Positions 1-9,657 of a stretch of DNA of 64,000 bases are shown here, in pieces. The notes below the pieces were generated by a model. The model was given only the letters and a program-made list of their open reading frames with translations. It made no database searches and was not told the DNA's origin. Numbering within the stretch: position 1 is the first letter of the stretch; the number at the start of each line of letters is the position of its first letter. The translations under genes and the position numbers were made by a program. The stretch comes from Oscillospiraceae bacterium (GTDB lineage Bacteria > Bacillota > Clostridia > Oscillospirales > CAG-272): the NCBI GenBank assembly GCA_015063745.1, contig SVTO01000001.1, positions 1 to 64,000 on the forward strand, written 5' to 3'.

Positions 1-2
1 GA

Positions 3-1424
3 AACGAATCGGTAACCGGTTCCGATATCGGCGATTATGAGATCGAGGACGAAAGCGAAAATATCCTTGATGAAATGATACATACAGAGCAAATGGCTCT
101 GCTCCGACGAGAGTTGGCGTTCATCAAGAGCGATTATCGCAATATAGTCGTTGCCTATTACATAGAAAACAAGAGTGTTCGTGACATTGCATCATCGCTT
201 TCTATTTCGATAAGCGCGGTTCAGCAAAAACTTCATCGCGCAAGAATCATATTGAAAGAAGGTATGAATATGGCAAGAGAATTTGGAAAACTTAGTTACA
301 ATCCCGAAAATATTTCGTTTATCAACAATGGATCGTTTGGTGCAAATGGTGAACCATGGAATTATATTTCGCGTTTGCTCTGTAAAAACATTCTGCTTGC
401 AGCTTATAGAACCCCCTCTACAGCAGAAGAATTGGCGATGGAGGTAGGTGTCGCACTTCCGTATATGGAAGAAGAACTGCGTGCTCTTGTAGATGCTACG
501 TTGATGAAGAAGAACGGCAATAAATACGAAACTAATTTTTTCATAGTCAGCGCAGATGCGCAAGAAAAGATTTACGCACATTTGCGCGGCATTGCCCCCG
601 AGCTTACAAAAGCGGTAATTGCAGCTATGGAATATGAGGTCAAATGGAAAAATGAAAATTGTCCCGATTGGCACGAGGGATATCAGCCGTTTGAGGATAT
701 GAAATGGGCATTGCTTATGTATCAAACAGACGTCATAAACTTTGACACCTTGGATGCATTTAACTCGACCAGAAAAGAACTCCCGAAAGCAAACTTGGGT
801 AAATGGGGACACACCATTCGCCCAAATGGCGGCGAATGGGATTTGCTCGGTATGGAAAGCCACCACGGCGACGAGCCTGATTTTGTCGGATTACATGGTT
901 GCGTAACTTCGCCTGCTGAAAGAGATCTTACAGAAATAGACTTTCAGCAATTCAAGTTTCAGTATAAAAGGATCGCAGATAAAACACCAACGTTAATGCC
1001 GTATGCTTATGCACAAGCTCTTGTTTCGATTGCTAAAGGCGAAACAGATCAATTGAATGAATCGGTTATTACCTATCTCGAAAAGCATGGCTATATTAAA
1101 AAACATGGGGAATGCTACAAGCCCACTTTCTTGGTAATGTTTAAAAGTAAAAATAACGCCATGCCCCCAAAAGAGCTTGAAGCGTTAGAAAATCTGCGAA
1201 ATGTTGCTACAGAAATTGCTATGCGACATTACCTTTTCTGCAGGGAGCAGATACACAAGGAAATTCCCGCTTTTTTGAAGGAAGATGAGTATCAGATTGA
1301 TCATGCTTGCGCAAATATTTTTGCCCTGCGCGGTGCAATTTTAGAAGAAGCCTTGCGTCAGGGTTATATTTCCTACGCAGAAAACGATGAAAGAAAAATG
1401 CTTGGAACGTTTTTAAGAATTTGA
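3..1424 (+). CDS. Sigma-70 family RNA polymerase sigma factor (region 4 HTH) with long C-terminal extension; 5' end truncated by window
   Basis: Frame is open to the window start (NESVTGSDIGDYEIEDESENILDEMIH...). Sigma4-like HTH: FIKSDYRNIVVAYYIENKSVRDIASSLSISISAVQQKLHRARIILKEG; followed by ~370 aa without a recognised catalytic domain. Confidence 0.75.
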   Translation, partial: NESVTGSDIGDYEIEDESENILDEMIHTEQMALLRRELAFIKSDYRNIVVAYYIENKSVRDIASSLSISISAVQQKLHRARIILKEGMNMAREFGKLSYNPENISFINNGSFGANGEPWNYISRLLCKNILLAAYRTPSTAEELAMEVGVALPYMEEELRALVDATLMKKNGNKYETNFFIVSADAQEKIYAHLRGIAPELTKAVIAAMEYEVKWKNENCPDWHEGYQPFEDMKWALLMYQTDVINFDTLDAFNSTRKELPKANLGKWGHTIRPNGGEWDLLGMESHHGDEPDFVGLHGCVTSPAERDLTEIDFQQFKFQYKRIADKTPTLMPYAYAQALVSIAKGETDQLNESVITYLEKHGYIKKHGECYKPTFLVMFKSKNNAMPPKELEALENLRNVATEIAMRHYLFCREQIHKEIPAFLKEDEYQIDHACANIFALRGAILEEALRQGYISYAENDERKMLGTFLRI

Positions 1425-1436
1425 TAATATGAAACA

Positions 1437-1480
1437 CCGCCGAGAGTAACCGTTTGGTCACTCTCGGCGGTAATTTGTTT
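1437..1480 (+). terminator. Intrinsic terminator after the sigma factor gene
   Basis: CCGCCGAGAGTAACC-gttt-GGTCACTCTCGGCGG, 15-bp stem with one mismatch, followed by a T-rich run. Confidence 0.8.
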
Positions 1481-1650
1481 TATAACCCTAAAACATCCTT
1501 AATGTGCGTCAGTACGTACTTATGGGTAAACTAAAAACTACTTTGTATAAGAAGTACAAGAAACTATGGCTGTAATAGTCTGTCTCTCTCAAACCAACAA
1601 AAACTGTCATTCAGTGTCCAAGCATCCAAGGCAAGGTGTTTTTCGGGGAA

Positions 1651-2277
1651 TTACTTATTGAGATCCTCTGCCCAGTCTTCGGATACGGCGCTGCAGCAGC
1701 GAAGGGAGGTTACGGCATTGGCTACCGCATGAAACAGTGCACCGGTTCCTTCAGGGGTCTGTTTGTAATTGGCAGCCCGTTCTTTGCGGATGCCGATATG
1801 CTCCGCCGTTTCCACCGCATCAATGTTGGCGGCTACGAAAAGGAATTCCCAGCCGTACTTTTCTTCCTGACGGCGGATCATTTCCTTTACTTTTTTACTG
1901 CTGTACTCGTGGCTGGCGTTTTCCATGCCGTCGGTGGTGATGATGAACATGGTATGCTCCGGTATGTCTTCTTCTCTGGCGTATTTGTGTATGTTCCCGA
2001 TGTGGTGTACCGCACCGCCGATGGCATCGAGAAGGGCTGTACTGCCGCCCACCGGATAATCGGCTTCGGTCAGAGGTCGGATGTCGCGGATATCGCATCG
2101 GTCGTGAAGCACTTCGCTGCGGCTTGAAAAAAGTACGGTGGAGACGTACACTTTGCCGTCCAGCTTCTTCTGCTTTTCGATCATGGCGTTGAAGCCGCCG
2201 ATGGTGTCTGCTTCGAAGCCTGCCATGGAGCCGCTTTTGTCAAGGATGAATACCAGTTCTGTGATATTGTTTTTCAT
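1651..2277 (-). CDS. VWA-domain protein (MIDAS motif DKSGSM)
   Basis: MKNNITELVFILDKSGSMAGFEADTIGGFNAMI...; internal ATG at 2277 preferred over ORF start 2319. Confidence 0.85.
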   Translation of the reverse strand: MKNNITELVFILDKSGSMAGFEADTIGGFNAMIEKQKKLDGKVYVSTVLFSSRSEVLHDRCDIRDIRPLTEADYPVGGSTALLDAIGGAVHHIGNIHKYAREEDIPEHTMFIITTDGMENASHEYSSKKVKEMIRRQEEKYGWEFLFVAANIDAVETAEHIGIRKERAANYKQTPEGTGALFHAVANAVTSLRCCSAVSEDWAEDLNK

Positions 2278-2354
2278 GTAAAATACCTCTCTTTCTTTTG
2301 TGATTACAGTATACCACACAGAAAGAGAGGTTTGGTCGCTTGGCGGGAGACAAA

Positions 2355-3437
2355 TTATGCGCCCAGAAGTACCTGATCAAAGGTGAACAGTGTCTCGTTG
2401 ATCTCGTAAATATCGTATTTCCCGTTTTTGATGAAATACTCGATGATCACATCAAATTTACTGCTCCGGGACAGTGCCATTCCTACCGTATTCAGCAGAT
2501 GATTCGTTTCCTCCAGGGTCAGACGCAGAGCGATGGCGAAGGACAGTACGGTTTGCTTACTGGGCTTGTAGTTTTTATTGCACTTGATTTTTGAAAAGGT
2601 CTTCCGGTCGATATTGGCCCGCTTATAACATTCCACGTCGTCCATGCCTTTGGCATCGATATAATCAAACAGCGTTTCCGCAAAGCCTTTGTCCATAGCG
2701 CGGAGCATTTCATCCAAGGTCGCTTTTCGGCTTTTCGTCTCCGATGGGGCAGTCATACAGGCGGCCACGGGCATCTCGGCCATATCTTCCGGTTCCGCAC
2801 AGCTCTGCATCATGGGGGAGCTGTCATCACATCGGGCGTTTCCGGACAGATTCATTCTGCGGCGGGAAAGCGTCGGACGGTTGGTTTTCATTACCGGCGG
2901 TTCGTCATCACCGGTGTAGCGGTCATCAATATAAGCGGTGACTTCGTCGGCCAGTTCTCTGCTCAGGGCGTAGGAATCCTTATCGTATACGACAACGGTT
3001 ACGTCCATTTCGTTTTCCTGCAGGAAGCGGCCGATGGTTTCAAGGGCGATTTTCAGCACCAGATCCTTGGGACAGCCGTATGTACCGGAGGAGATCAGCG
3101 GAATTGCGACGGATCTGCATTTGTGTTTTTTGGCAAGTGCCAGAGATGCGGTATAGCAGGATACGAGCAGTTCCCTCTCACCGTGGGTTCCATTCTGCCA
3201 GACGGGGCCGACGGTATGGATCACGTACTTACACGGCAGGTTATAACCGGGTGTGATGACGGCCCGGCCGGGAACACACGGGGACAGCTTTGCACAGGCT
3301 TCGGACAGCTTCGGTCCTGCGGCGGTGTGGACGGCGGCATCGGTTCCGCCTCCGGGGCTGAGGTATTCGTTTGTGGGATTGACGATGGCATCACAGCGGA
3401 TTTTGGTGATGTCCTGGCGGATGATGGATAACGGCAT
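2355..3437 (-). CDS. Macro-domain protein (ADP-ribose binding/hydrolase-like) with C-terminal HTH-like domain
   Basis: N-term MPLSIIRQDITKIRCDAIVNPTNEYLSPGGGTDAAVHTAAGPKLSEAC...VIHTVGPVWQ...IPLISSGTYGCP typical of macro domains; C-term TLDEMLRAMDKGFAETLFDYIDAKGMDDVECYKRANIDRKTFSKIKCNKNYKPSKQTVLSFAIALRLTLEETNHLL. Confidence 0.85.
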   Translation of the reverse strand: MPLSIIRQDITKIRCDAIVNPTNEYLSPGGGTDAAVHTAAGPKLSEACAKLSPCVPGRAVITPGYNLPCKYVIHTVGPVWQNGTHGERELLVSCYTASLALAKKHKCRSVAIPLISSGTYGCPKDLVLKIALETIGRFLQENEMDVTVVVYDKDSYALSRELADEVTAYIDDRYTGDDEPPVMKTNRPTLSRRRMNLSGNARCDDSSPMMQSCAEPEDMAEMPVAACMTAPSETKSRKATLDEMLRAMDKGFAETLFDYIDAKGMDDVECYKRANIDRKTFSKIKCNKNYKPSKQTVLSFAIALRLTLEETNHLLNTVGMALSRSSKFDVIIEYFIKNGKYDIYEINETLFTFDQVLLGA

Positions 3438-3548
3438 TGGCTCACCTCCGTTTTAACATATTTATTATACCACAGCCGGAGTGTTTTTACAAGGGATTCC
3501 CGTTTATGGGATTCTTTTGCCGGAACAGGAGGAAATATTTGTTTTTTA

Positions 3549-3577
3549 TTGACAAGACAGGGAAAATCGTCTATAAT
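3549..3577 (+). promoter_or_regulatory. Sigma-A type promoter TTGACA-17-TATAAT upstream of MFS gene
   Basis: Exact consensus hexamers 3549-3554 and 3572-3577 with 17-nt spacer. Confidence 0.8.
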
Positions 3578-3619
3578 TGAACCAAAGTATATTCTATCGG
3601 TTTCGGAGGAATTGCCTTT

Positions 3620-4807
3620 ATGCAAAATTCCGGTTTCAAGCGGACGAAGCTTGCCTGCTATATCGCTTATTTTACCATGTCATCCATATTCAGTCTGCCG
3701 CCCCTGCTGTTCGTTACATTTCACGAAATGTACGGCGTATCTTGGACCCTGCTCGGTACGCTGGTACTGACGAATTTCTGCACACAGCTGTTTGTGGATC
3801 TGCTGTTTACCCTGTTTTCCAAGCACTTCAATATTCAGAAAATCGTTCGTATGATGCCGCTGGTTACTTCTCTGGGTCTGATCATTTATGCGGCCTTCCC
3901 CATGATTCTGCCGGAGTTTGCTTATGTGGGTCTTCTGATCGGTACGGTGATCTTTTCCGTTTCCGCAGGACTTTCCGAAGTTCTGCTGAGTCCCACGATT
4001 GCCGCTATTCCGTCCGACAATCCTCAGAGGGATATGAGTATGCTCCATTCACTCTATGCGTTCGGTGTATTTACCATTGTGCTGATCTCCACGCTGTTTC
4101 TCAAGATTTTCGGCACGGAGAACTGGATGTATCTGACATTCTTCCTTGCTCTTCTGCCCGTGATCGCCGCTGTGATGTTCATGCTTTCTCCCATGCCGGA
4201 TATGACCGGTGAAGAAAGTGTTACCGCCGCACGGAGAAGCCCCAAGAGAACGATCGGCATTATGCTCTGTGTGGGATGCATTTTCCTCGGAAGCTGTGCG
4301 GAGAATGCCATGTCCAACTGGATCTCCGGCTACATGGAGGCGCAGCTGCACATTGACAAGGCCTTCGGTGATATTCTCGGGATGGCGGTATTTGCGATCC
4401 TGTTGGGTATTACGAGAATCTCCTATGCCAAATGGGGTAAAAACATTACGAAGATGCTGTTTATCGGTATGTCCGGTGCGGCGGTCTGCTATCTGGTTGC
4501 CGGACTTTCCGCCCATGTGGTTCCGGCGTTTGCGGCCTGTATTCTGACGGGTATTTTCACCTCCATGCTCTGGCCCGGTACGCTGATTCTCATGGAAGAA
4601 AAAATTCCCGGTGCCGGTGTGGCGTCCTATGCGCTGATGGCGGCCGGCGGGGATCTGGGTGCTTCCGTTGCCCCCCAGCTTCTGGGTATTGCTGCAGACG
4701 GCATCAGTCTGCAGGCGGGTATGCTCATCTGTTCCGTATTCCCGATTCTGGGTACGGTACTGATGATTGTAATCATCGGATTTTTCCGCAGAAACAAGGA
4801 ACTTTAA
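3620..4807 (+). CDS. MFS transporter
   Basis: ~12 hydrophobic segments; MFS-like sequence throughout. Confidence 0.8.
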   Translation: MQNSGFKRTKLACYIAYFTMSSIFSLPPLLFVTFHEMYGVSWTLLGTLVLTNFCTQLFVDLLFTLFSKHFNIQKIVRMMPLVTSLGLIIYAAFPMILPEFAYVGLLIGTVIFSVSAGLSEVLLSPTIAAIPSDNPQRDMSMLHSLYAFGVFTIVLISTLFLKIFGTENWMYLTFFLALLPVIAAVMFMLSPMPDMTGEESVTAARRSPKRTIGIMLCVGCIFLGSCAENAMSNWISGYMEAQLHIDKAFGDILGMAVFAILLGITRISYAKWGKNITKMLFIGMSGAAVCYLVAGLSAHVVPAFAACILTGIFTSMLWPGTLILMEEKIPGAGVASYALMAAGGDLGASVAPQLLGIAADGISLQAGMLICSVFPILGTVLMIVIIGFFRRNKEL

Positions 4808-4831
4808 TTTTTCATTTTATATAGCAGGAGA

Positions 4832-5371
4832 ATGATTATGAATACTTTTGATGCGATTTTCAGCAGACGTTCCATCCGTGCTTTCAACGGTGAGGACATT
4901 ACGAAGGAAGAACTGGACATGATTCTGAAGGCGGCTTATGCATCTCCCATCGGCAGAGCCATGTACGACACCCTTGCGCTGACCGTGATCCGGAACAGAG
5001 AACTGATCGGTAACTGGGAAAAGCTGATGCAGACTGCATCGGGCAATCCCGATCTGCATCCCTTCTACGGTGCGCCCACGGTGATTCTGGTTTCCTCCGT
5101 ACTCGGTGAGGGACTCATGACCAATGTGAATTACTCCAACGCGGCGATCGTGGTACAGAACATGGCCATTGCCGCGGCGGAACTGGGTGTGGGTGCCTGC
5201 CATATCTGGGGTGCGGTACGGGGACTGACCGGGGATGACGGCGTTTCCGGTGAACTGAAGATTCCCGAAGGCATGGTGCCCTGCTGTGCCATTGCTCTGG
5301 GACATTTTGACGGAGAATACACGCTCCGCGAGATACAGGACAACCGGATCCGTACCGCTTTTGTGGAATAA
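4832..5371 (+). CDS. Nitroreductase family protein
   Basis: FDAIFSRRSIRAFNGEDITKEELDMILKAAYASPIGRAMYDT... nitroreductase signature. Confidence 0.9.
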   Translation: MIMNTFDAIFSRRSIRAFNGEDITKEELDMILKAAYASPIGRAMYDTLALTVIRNRELIGNWEKLMQTASGNPDLHPFYGAPTVILVSSVLGEGLMTNVNYSNAAIVVQNMAIAAAELGVGACHIWGAVRGLTGDDGVSGELKIPEGMVPCCAIALGHFDGEYTLREIQDNRIRTAFVE

Positions 5372-5386
5372 TACGTTCAGTCAATC

Positions 5387-5424
5387 GCTGTCCGTACGGT
5401 ATATGCTGTGCGGACGGCTTTTTT
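5387..5424 (+). terminator. Intrinsic terminator
   Basis: GCTGTCCGTAC...GTGCGGACGGC + TTTTTT. Confidence 0.75.
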
Positions 5425-5585
5425 ATGCAGACAAAAATGCCGGATTTTTTTCGGATAGTGTCATTTTTTCTTTTCTGCACGGAGAGATTGCCCGTTTCTT
5501 GACGGATTCCGCAGTTTGGAATTGCAGAAAATGCAAAAAAATAAATTTTCGCATAAATATTTATTCATAAAATCTGTAGTTTATA

Positions 5586-5614
5586 TTGCTTTTTTATACA
5601 ACGTGTGCTATAAT
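5586..5614 (+). promoter_or_regulatory. Promoter TTGCTT-17-TATAAT upstream of peptide-binding protein gene
   Basis: Hexamers 5586-5591 and 5609-5614. Confidence 0.65.
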
Positions 5615-5645
5615 GAATATACTTTTATTTAAAGTGAGGTATATC

Positions 5646-7601
5646 ATGAAATCCTTATTCAAACGCACTCTGGCAGTTCTTCTGGTTCTGACCATGGGAC
5701 TGACCGCAATGATCGGATGCGGTAACACTACCGTGGATCCCGAAAATGCTGCTGCAGACGCGGAAGCGATTCTGGCCGGCAAGGAATACAGAGATACTTA
5801 TAAGACGTATTTCTCCACTTCCTACTCCTCTCTCAACTATTTCTCCACCTCCTATGCGACCGTTCGCGAAATCGTTACCAACTGTATCGACGGTCTGGTG
5901 GAACCCGACATCTATGGCAATTACGTTGCTTCTCTGGCTGAAAGCTGGGAACACAACGATGACTACACCGTTTGGACCTTCAAGATCCGTGAAGGTCTGA
6001 AGTGGGTTGACCACACCGGTGCGGAAACCGAATATGCTCTGACTGCCGAAGACTTTGTGGACGGTATCAAGTACATCGGTGATCCCCTCAACGGTGCGTA
6101 CTCCCTCCGCGTTGTCCGTAACCTGATCTCCGGTCTGTATGACTACTACTGGGGTCTGGATGACATCGACTGCGGTCTGGATACCGAAACCGACAGAGCG
6201 GAACTGGAAGCTTCCTTCTCCGAAATCGTAGGTGTTAAGGCTCTGGATGAATACACTGTGGAATACACTCTGGATTCCAGCGCTCCCTACTTCCTGTCCC
6301 TGATCGAAAGCTCCATGCTGCTGCTCCCCGTTGAATACGACTATGCGATCTCTCTGGGCGAAGACTTCGGCGTGGACAACACCAAGATGCTCTACTGCGG
6401 TCCCTACTATGTTTCCGAATTCAAGCGTGACAAGCTGATCAAGCTCACCAAGAACGAAAACTACTGGGATGCCGAAAACGTAACCCTGAATACTGTTGAA
6501 TACCAGATGATCCCCGACGGAACCACTTCTCTGGAAATGTTCCAGCGCGGTGAACTGGACTACACCTCCGTGGAAACCGAAGCTTATCAGTCCCTCCAGA
6601 GCGGCGAATGGGCTGACAATCTGATCCCCAACGAATTCAGCTTCAGCACCAACTACCTCTGGCTCGACTTCTCCGGTGCCAACCCCGAATTCAACACATT
6701 CGTTCAGAACGAAAACTTCCGTAAGGCTCTGCAGCACGCTGTAAACCGTGAATCCCTCGGTGCACTCCGTGAACCTGTTGATCCTTCCAGACTGGTCCGC
6801 AACACCATCAACGCCGAAGGTGCGATCTTCAACTCCGAAGGTGTGGACTACACTCAGCTCGAACCCCTGGCAAAGGTAACCAATGCGGATTACAGCAAGG
6901 ATCCCGCAGCAGCACGTGCTTTCATGGAAGCTGCTATTGCTGAACTCTGCGCAGAAGACGGCACCATCAACGGTGTTACCGCCGGCGAAGTGGACTACCT
7001 GCCCGTTATCAAGACCGAAGTAGACGGCAAGCTCCCTGTTACCCTGATCTATGTAGGTACCGACGATGAAGACGAAATCATCCTCGCTCAGCTCTTCGAA
7101 GCTATGGTAGAAGAAGCTATCGGTAAGGATTACATCGATGTTGAACTGGCATTTGACACCAGCGGCGACTTCTACGGCACCGTTGGCGGCAGCGTTGACG
7201 GCCCCTTCAACTACGATATTTACTGGGACTCCCTGTCCACCGGTTATGCTGACCCCTCCGGTATTCTCGGCAGAATCACCACCGAAGGCGTTGAAAACGT
7301 AGGTGCTTACAATGTTCCCGAATACGACGAACTGATTGACAAGGCTCTCTCCGCCGCAACCTTCGACGAAAGACTGAATTACTTCGCTCAGGCGGAAGCT
7401 TTCCTGCTGGAAGGTGCTTATATGATCCCCGTGATCTCCAGCCTCCGCGGTTATCACATGAGCTATGAAATCCCCTTCACCGGTCCCAGATGCCTGTACG
7501 GTAATGTTCGCTACAAGGGTGTTAAGGTTGCTACCGAAGCCCTGACCATGGCGGAATACGAAGTACTGGAAGCTGCATGGACTGCAGGCAAGAACAACTG
7601 A
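5646..7601 (+). CDS. Oligopeptide ABC transporter substrate-binding lipoprotein (SBP family 5)
   Basis: Lipobox MIGC; long SBP_bac_5-like sequence; followed by permease and ATPase genes. Internal ATG 5646 used. Confidence 0.9.
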   Translation: MKSLFKRTLAVLLVLTMGLTAMIGCGNTTVDPENAAADAEAILAGKEYRDTYKTYFSTSYSSLNYFSTSYATVREIVTNCIDGLVEPDIYGNYVASLAESWEHNDDYTVWTFKIREGLKWVDHTGAETEYALTAEDFVDGIKYIGDPLNGAYSLRVVRNLISGLYDYYWGLDDIDCGLDTETDRAELEASFSEIVGVKALDEYTVEYTLDSSAPYFLSLIESSMLLLPVEYDYAISLGEDFGVDNTKMLYCGPYYVSEFKRDKLIKLTKNENYWDAENVTLNTVEYQMIPDGTTSLEMFQRGELDYTSVETEAYQSLQSGEWADNLIPNEFSFSTNYLWLDFSGANPEFNTFVQNENFRKALQHAVNRESLGALREPVDPSRLVRNTINAEGAIFNSEGVDYTQLEPLAKVTNADYSKDPAAARAFMEAAIAELCAEDGTINGVTAGEVDYLPVIKTEVDGKLPVTLIYVGTDDEDEIILAQLFEAMVEEAIGKDYIDVELAFDTSGDFYGTVGGSVDGPFNYDIYWDSLSTGYADPSGILGRITTEGVENVGAYNVPEYDELIDKALSAATFDERLNYFAQAEAFLLEGAYMIPVISSLRGYHMSYEIPFTGPRCLYGNVRYKGVKVATEALTMAEYEVLEAAWTAGKNN

Positions 7602-7703
7602 TTTTGACCCTGCATTAAACTGCACAGAAATGCCACTCCTTTCTCCGTTATCTGCGGGTGGGGTGGCATTTTCGATATTCTCAGACCGAAAGGATCGGAT
7701 CGT

Positions 7704-8639
7704 ATGACCAAATATATTCTGAAACGAATCCTTCGTTCCCTTGTCACCGTTGTGATCGTTTTCTTCGTGGTGTTCATGCTGCTGCGGTTCATGCCGCTGA
7801 ACGGTTACTTTCCCGATGAAATGGTCAAGGAAGCGGATGAGGCTACCCGTATGGCGTATCTGCGCAATCTGGGGCTTCTGGATCATCCGCTGGTACAGCT
7901 GGGTCGTTTCGTAAAAAATCTCTTCCACGGTGATCTGGGCCGCAGTATCACCGTATATCCCAAAGTTCCCATCTCCACACTGCTGGTGGAAAAGATCCCC
8001 GTTACCGCATTCCTCGGCTTCTGGTCCATGCTGCTCGGTATTGTAGCCGGGCTTTCCATGGGGCTTATGATGGTTCGTTTCCGCAGCCGTTTCGGCGATA
8101 CGCTGGGCAACGGATACATCATGATCGTCCGTGCGGTACCAAGTCTTCTGTATCTGTTCTTTATCCAGATTCAGGTTTCCAAATGGTTCAATCTGCCCCT
8201 GGTTTATTATGATGACAAGCCTTTGTCCTGGATTCTGCCCATTGTCAGCCTTGCCCTTTCCAGTATCGCCTGGTATGCGCTGTGGCTGCGGCGGTTCATG
8301 GTGGATGAGGAGAATCAGGATTATGTGAAATTCGCAACGGTAAAGGGTTTATCCAAAAAACAGGTGCTGAAAAAGCATGTTTTCCGCAATGCGATCATTC
8401 CTCTTTCCGCTTATCTGCCCAGCGACCTTCTCAACATCATTTCCGGTTCTCTGGTGATCGAAACCCTGTATGCCATTCCCGGCACCGGCGGACTTCTGAC
8501 CACTGCTATCAAGAATCAGGACAACAATCTGGTACAGATTCTGGTGCTGATGTACGCCGTTGTTTCCATTCTGGGCGTATTCCTGGGGGATTTGCTGCTG
8601 GCATTCGTTGACCCCAGAATCAAGCTGACCGACGATTGA
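7704..8639 (+). CDS. Oligopeptide ABC transporter permease (OppB/DppB-like)
   Basis: TKYILKRILRSLVTVVIVFFVVFMLLRFMP; EAA-like loop KQVLKKHVFRNAIIPLSAYL. Confidence 0.9.
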   Translation: MTKYILKRILRSLVTVVIVFFVVFMLLRFMPLNGYFPDEMVKEADEATRMAYLRNLGLLDHPLVQLGRFVKNLFHGDLGRSITVYPKVPISTLLVEKIPVTAFLGFWSMLLGIVAGLSMGLMMVRFRSRFGDTLGNGYIMIVRAVPSLLYLFFIQIQVSKWFNLPLVYYDDKPLSWILPIVSLALSSIAWYALWLRRFMVDEENQDYVKFATVKGLSKKQVLKKHVFRNAIIPLSAYLPSDLLNIISGSLVIETLYAIPGTGGLLTTAIKNQDNNLVQILVLMYAVVSILGVFLGDLLLAFVDPRIKLTDD

Positions 8640-8682
8640 TGCGTCAGGCCGACAAACCAATTCACTACATATCGGAGTCATT

Positions 8683-9642
8683 ATGAACCTTCCCGAAAAC
8701 AAACTGCAAAAGCTGCAGAAATCCCTCGACAGGGATCCCGCCCTGTTTGCACCGGCCGAGTTCAGTCTTGCCGAAAGTGAAAAAACAGGTGCGTCCAACT
8801 ATTCCTACTGGAAATCCACTCTGCGTACCTTCTTCAAGTCCAAGTCGGTTATCGTACTCTGTGCGGTGGTGGCGGCGATTCTGCTGATGAGTTTTCTCTA
8901 TCCCCTGTTCTCCTCCGTGGATCCCACCAAGGTTTCCATCAACCCGCTGGACTGGAACCACAGACCGAGTGCGGAGCATCCCTTCGGCACGGACGGTCTG
9001 GGCAGAGATATTTTTGCCCGTGCATGGTACGGCTGCCGGAATTCCTTTATTCTGGCCTTCTGTATTGCCGTTTCCGACGTGGGTATCGGCATGATCATGG
9101 GTGCGCTCTGGGGCTACAACAAGAAGCTCGACCCCATCATGATCGAAATCTACAACATTATGACCAATGTGCCCTCCACGGTATATCTGGTTCTACTGGC
9201 GTACATCATGAACACCAGCTATCTGACCCTGTTTATCTCCATGGCATCCCGCGGCTGGATCGTGGAAGCACGTTTCTTCCGCAACCGTATTCTTTCCATA
9301 CGTGATGCGGAATACAATATCGCTTCCCAGTGTCTCGGCACGCCCATGCGCCGGATCGCCACACGGAATATTATTCCCCATATCATCAGCCTGATCATTA
9401 TGGAAGCCGCGCTGTGTATTCCCTACTCCATCGGTTCCGAAGTATTTCTGGGCTTTGTGGGTGTAGGTATGCCCGTGGATGCCATTACGCTCGGCAACAT
9501 GGTCAACCACGGCCGTGCATCCTTTACGCTGCATCCGTATCAGATGCTGCTTCCCGCGGCGGTGCTGTGCATCATCACCATCGCTTTCTACTTCCTCGGC
9601 AACAAGTTTGCGGATGCATCCGACCCGCGCAATCACGTTTAA
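8683..9642 (+). CDS. Oligopeptide ABC transporter permease (OppC/DppC-like)
   Basis: HPFGTDGLGRDIFARAWYGCRNSF signature. Confidence 0.9.
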   Translation: MNLPENKLQKLQKSLDRDPALFAPAEFSLAESEKTGASNYSYWKSTLRTFFKSKSVIVLCAVVAAILLMSFLYPLFSSVDPTKVSINPLDWNHRPSAEHPFGTDGLGRDIFARAWYGCRNSFILAFCIAVSDVGIGMIMGALWGYNKKLDPIMIEIYNIMTNVPSTVYLVLLAYIMNTSYLTLFISMASRGWIVEARFFRNRILSIRDAEYNIASQCLGTPMRRIATRNIIPHIISLIIMEAALCIPYSIGSEVFLGFVGVGMPVDAITLGNMVNHGRASFTLHPYQMLLPAAVLCIITIAFYFLGNKFADASDPRNHV

Positions 9643-9657
9643 TCAGGAGGGAATGCT

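Noticed and set aside
1522-1575. 17-aa ORF MGKLKTTLYKKYKKLWL
   Set aside because: No convincing RBS or promoter; too short to support.
5655-7928. 757-aa antisense ORF opposite the peptide-binding protein
   Set aside because: Shadow ORF from codon bias; composition is unnatural and the sense gene is clearly real.
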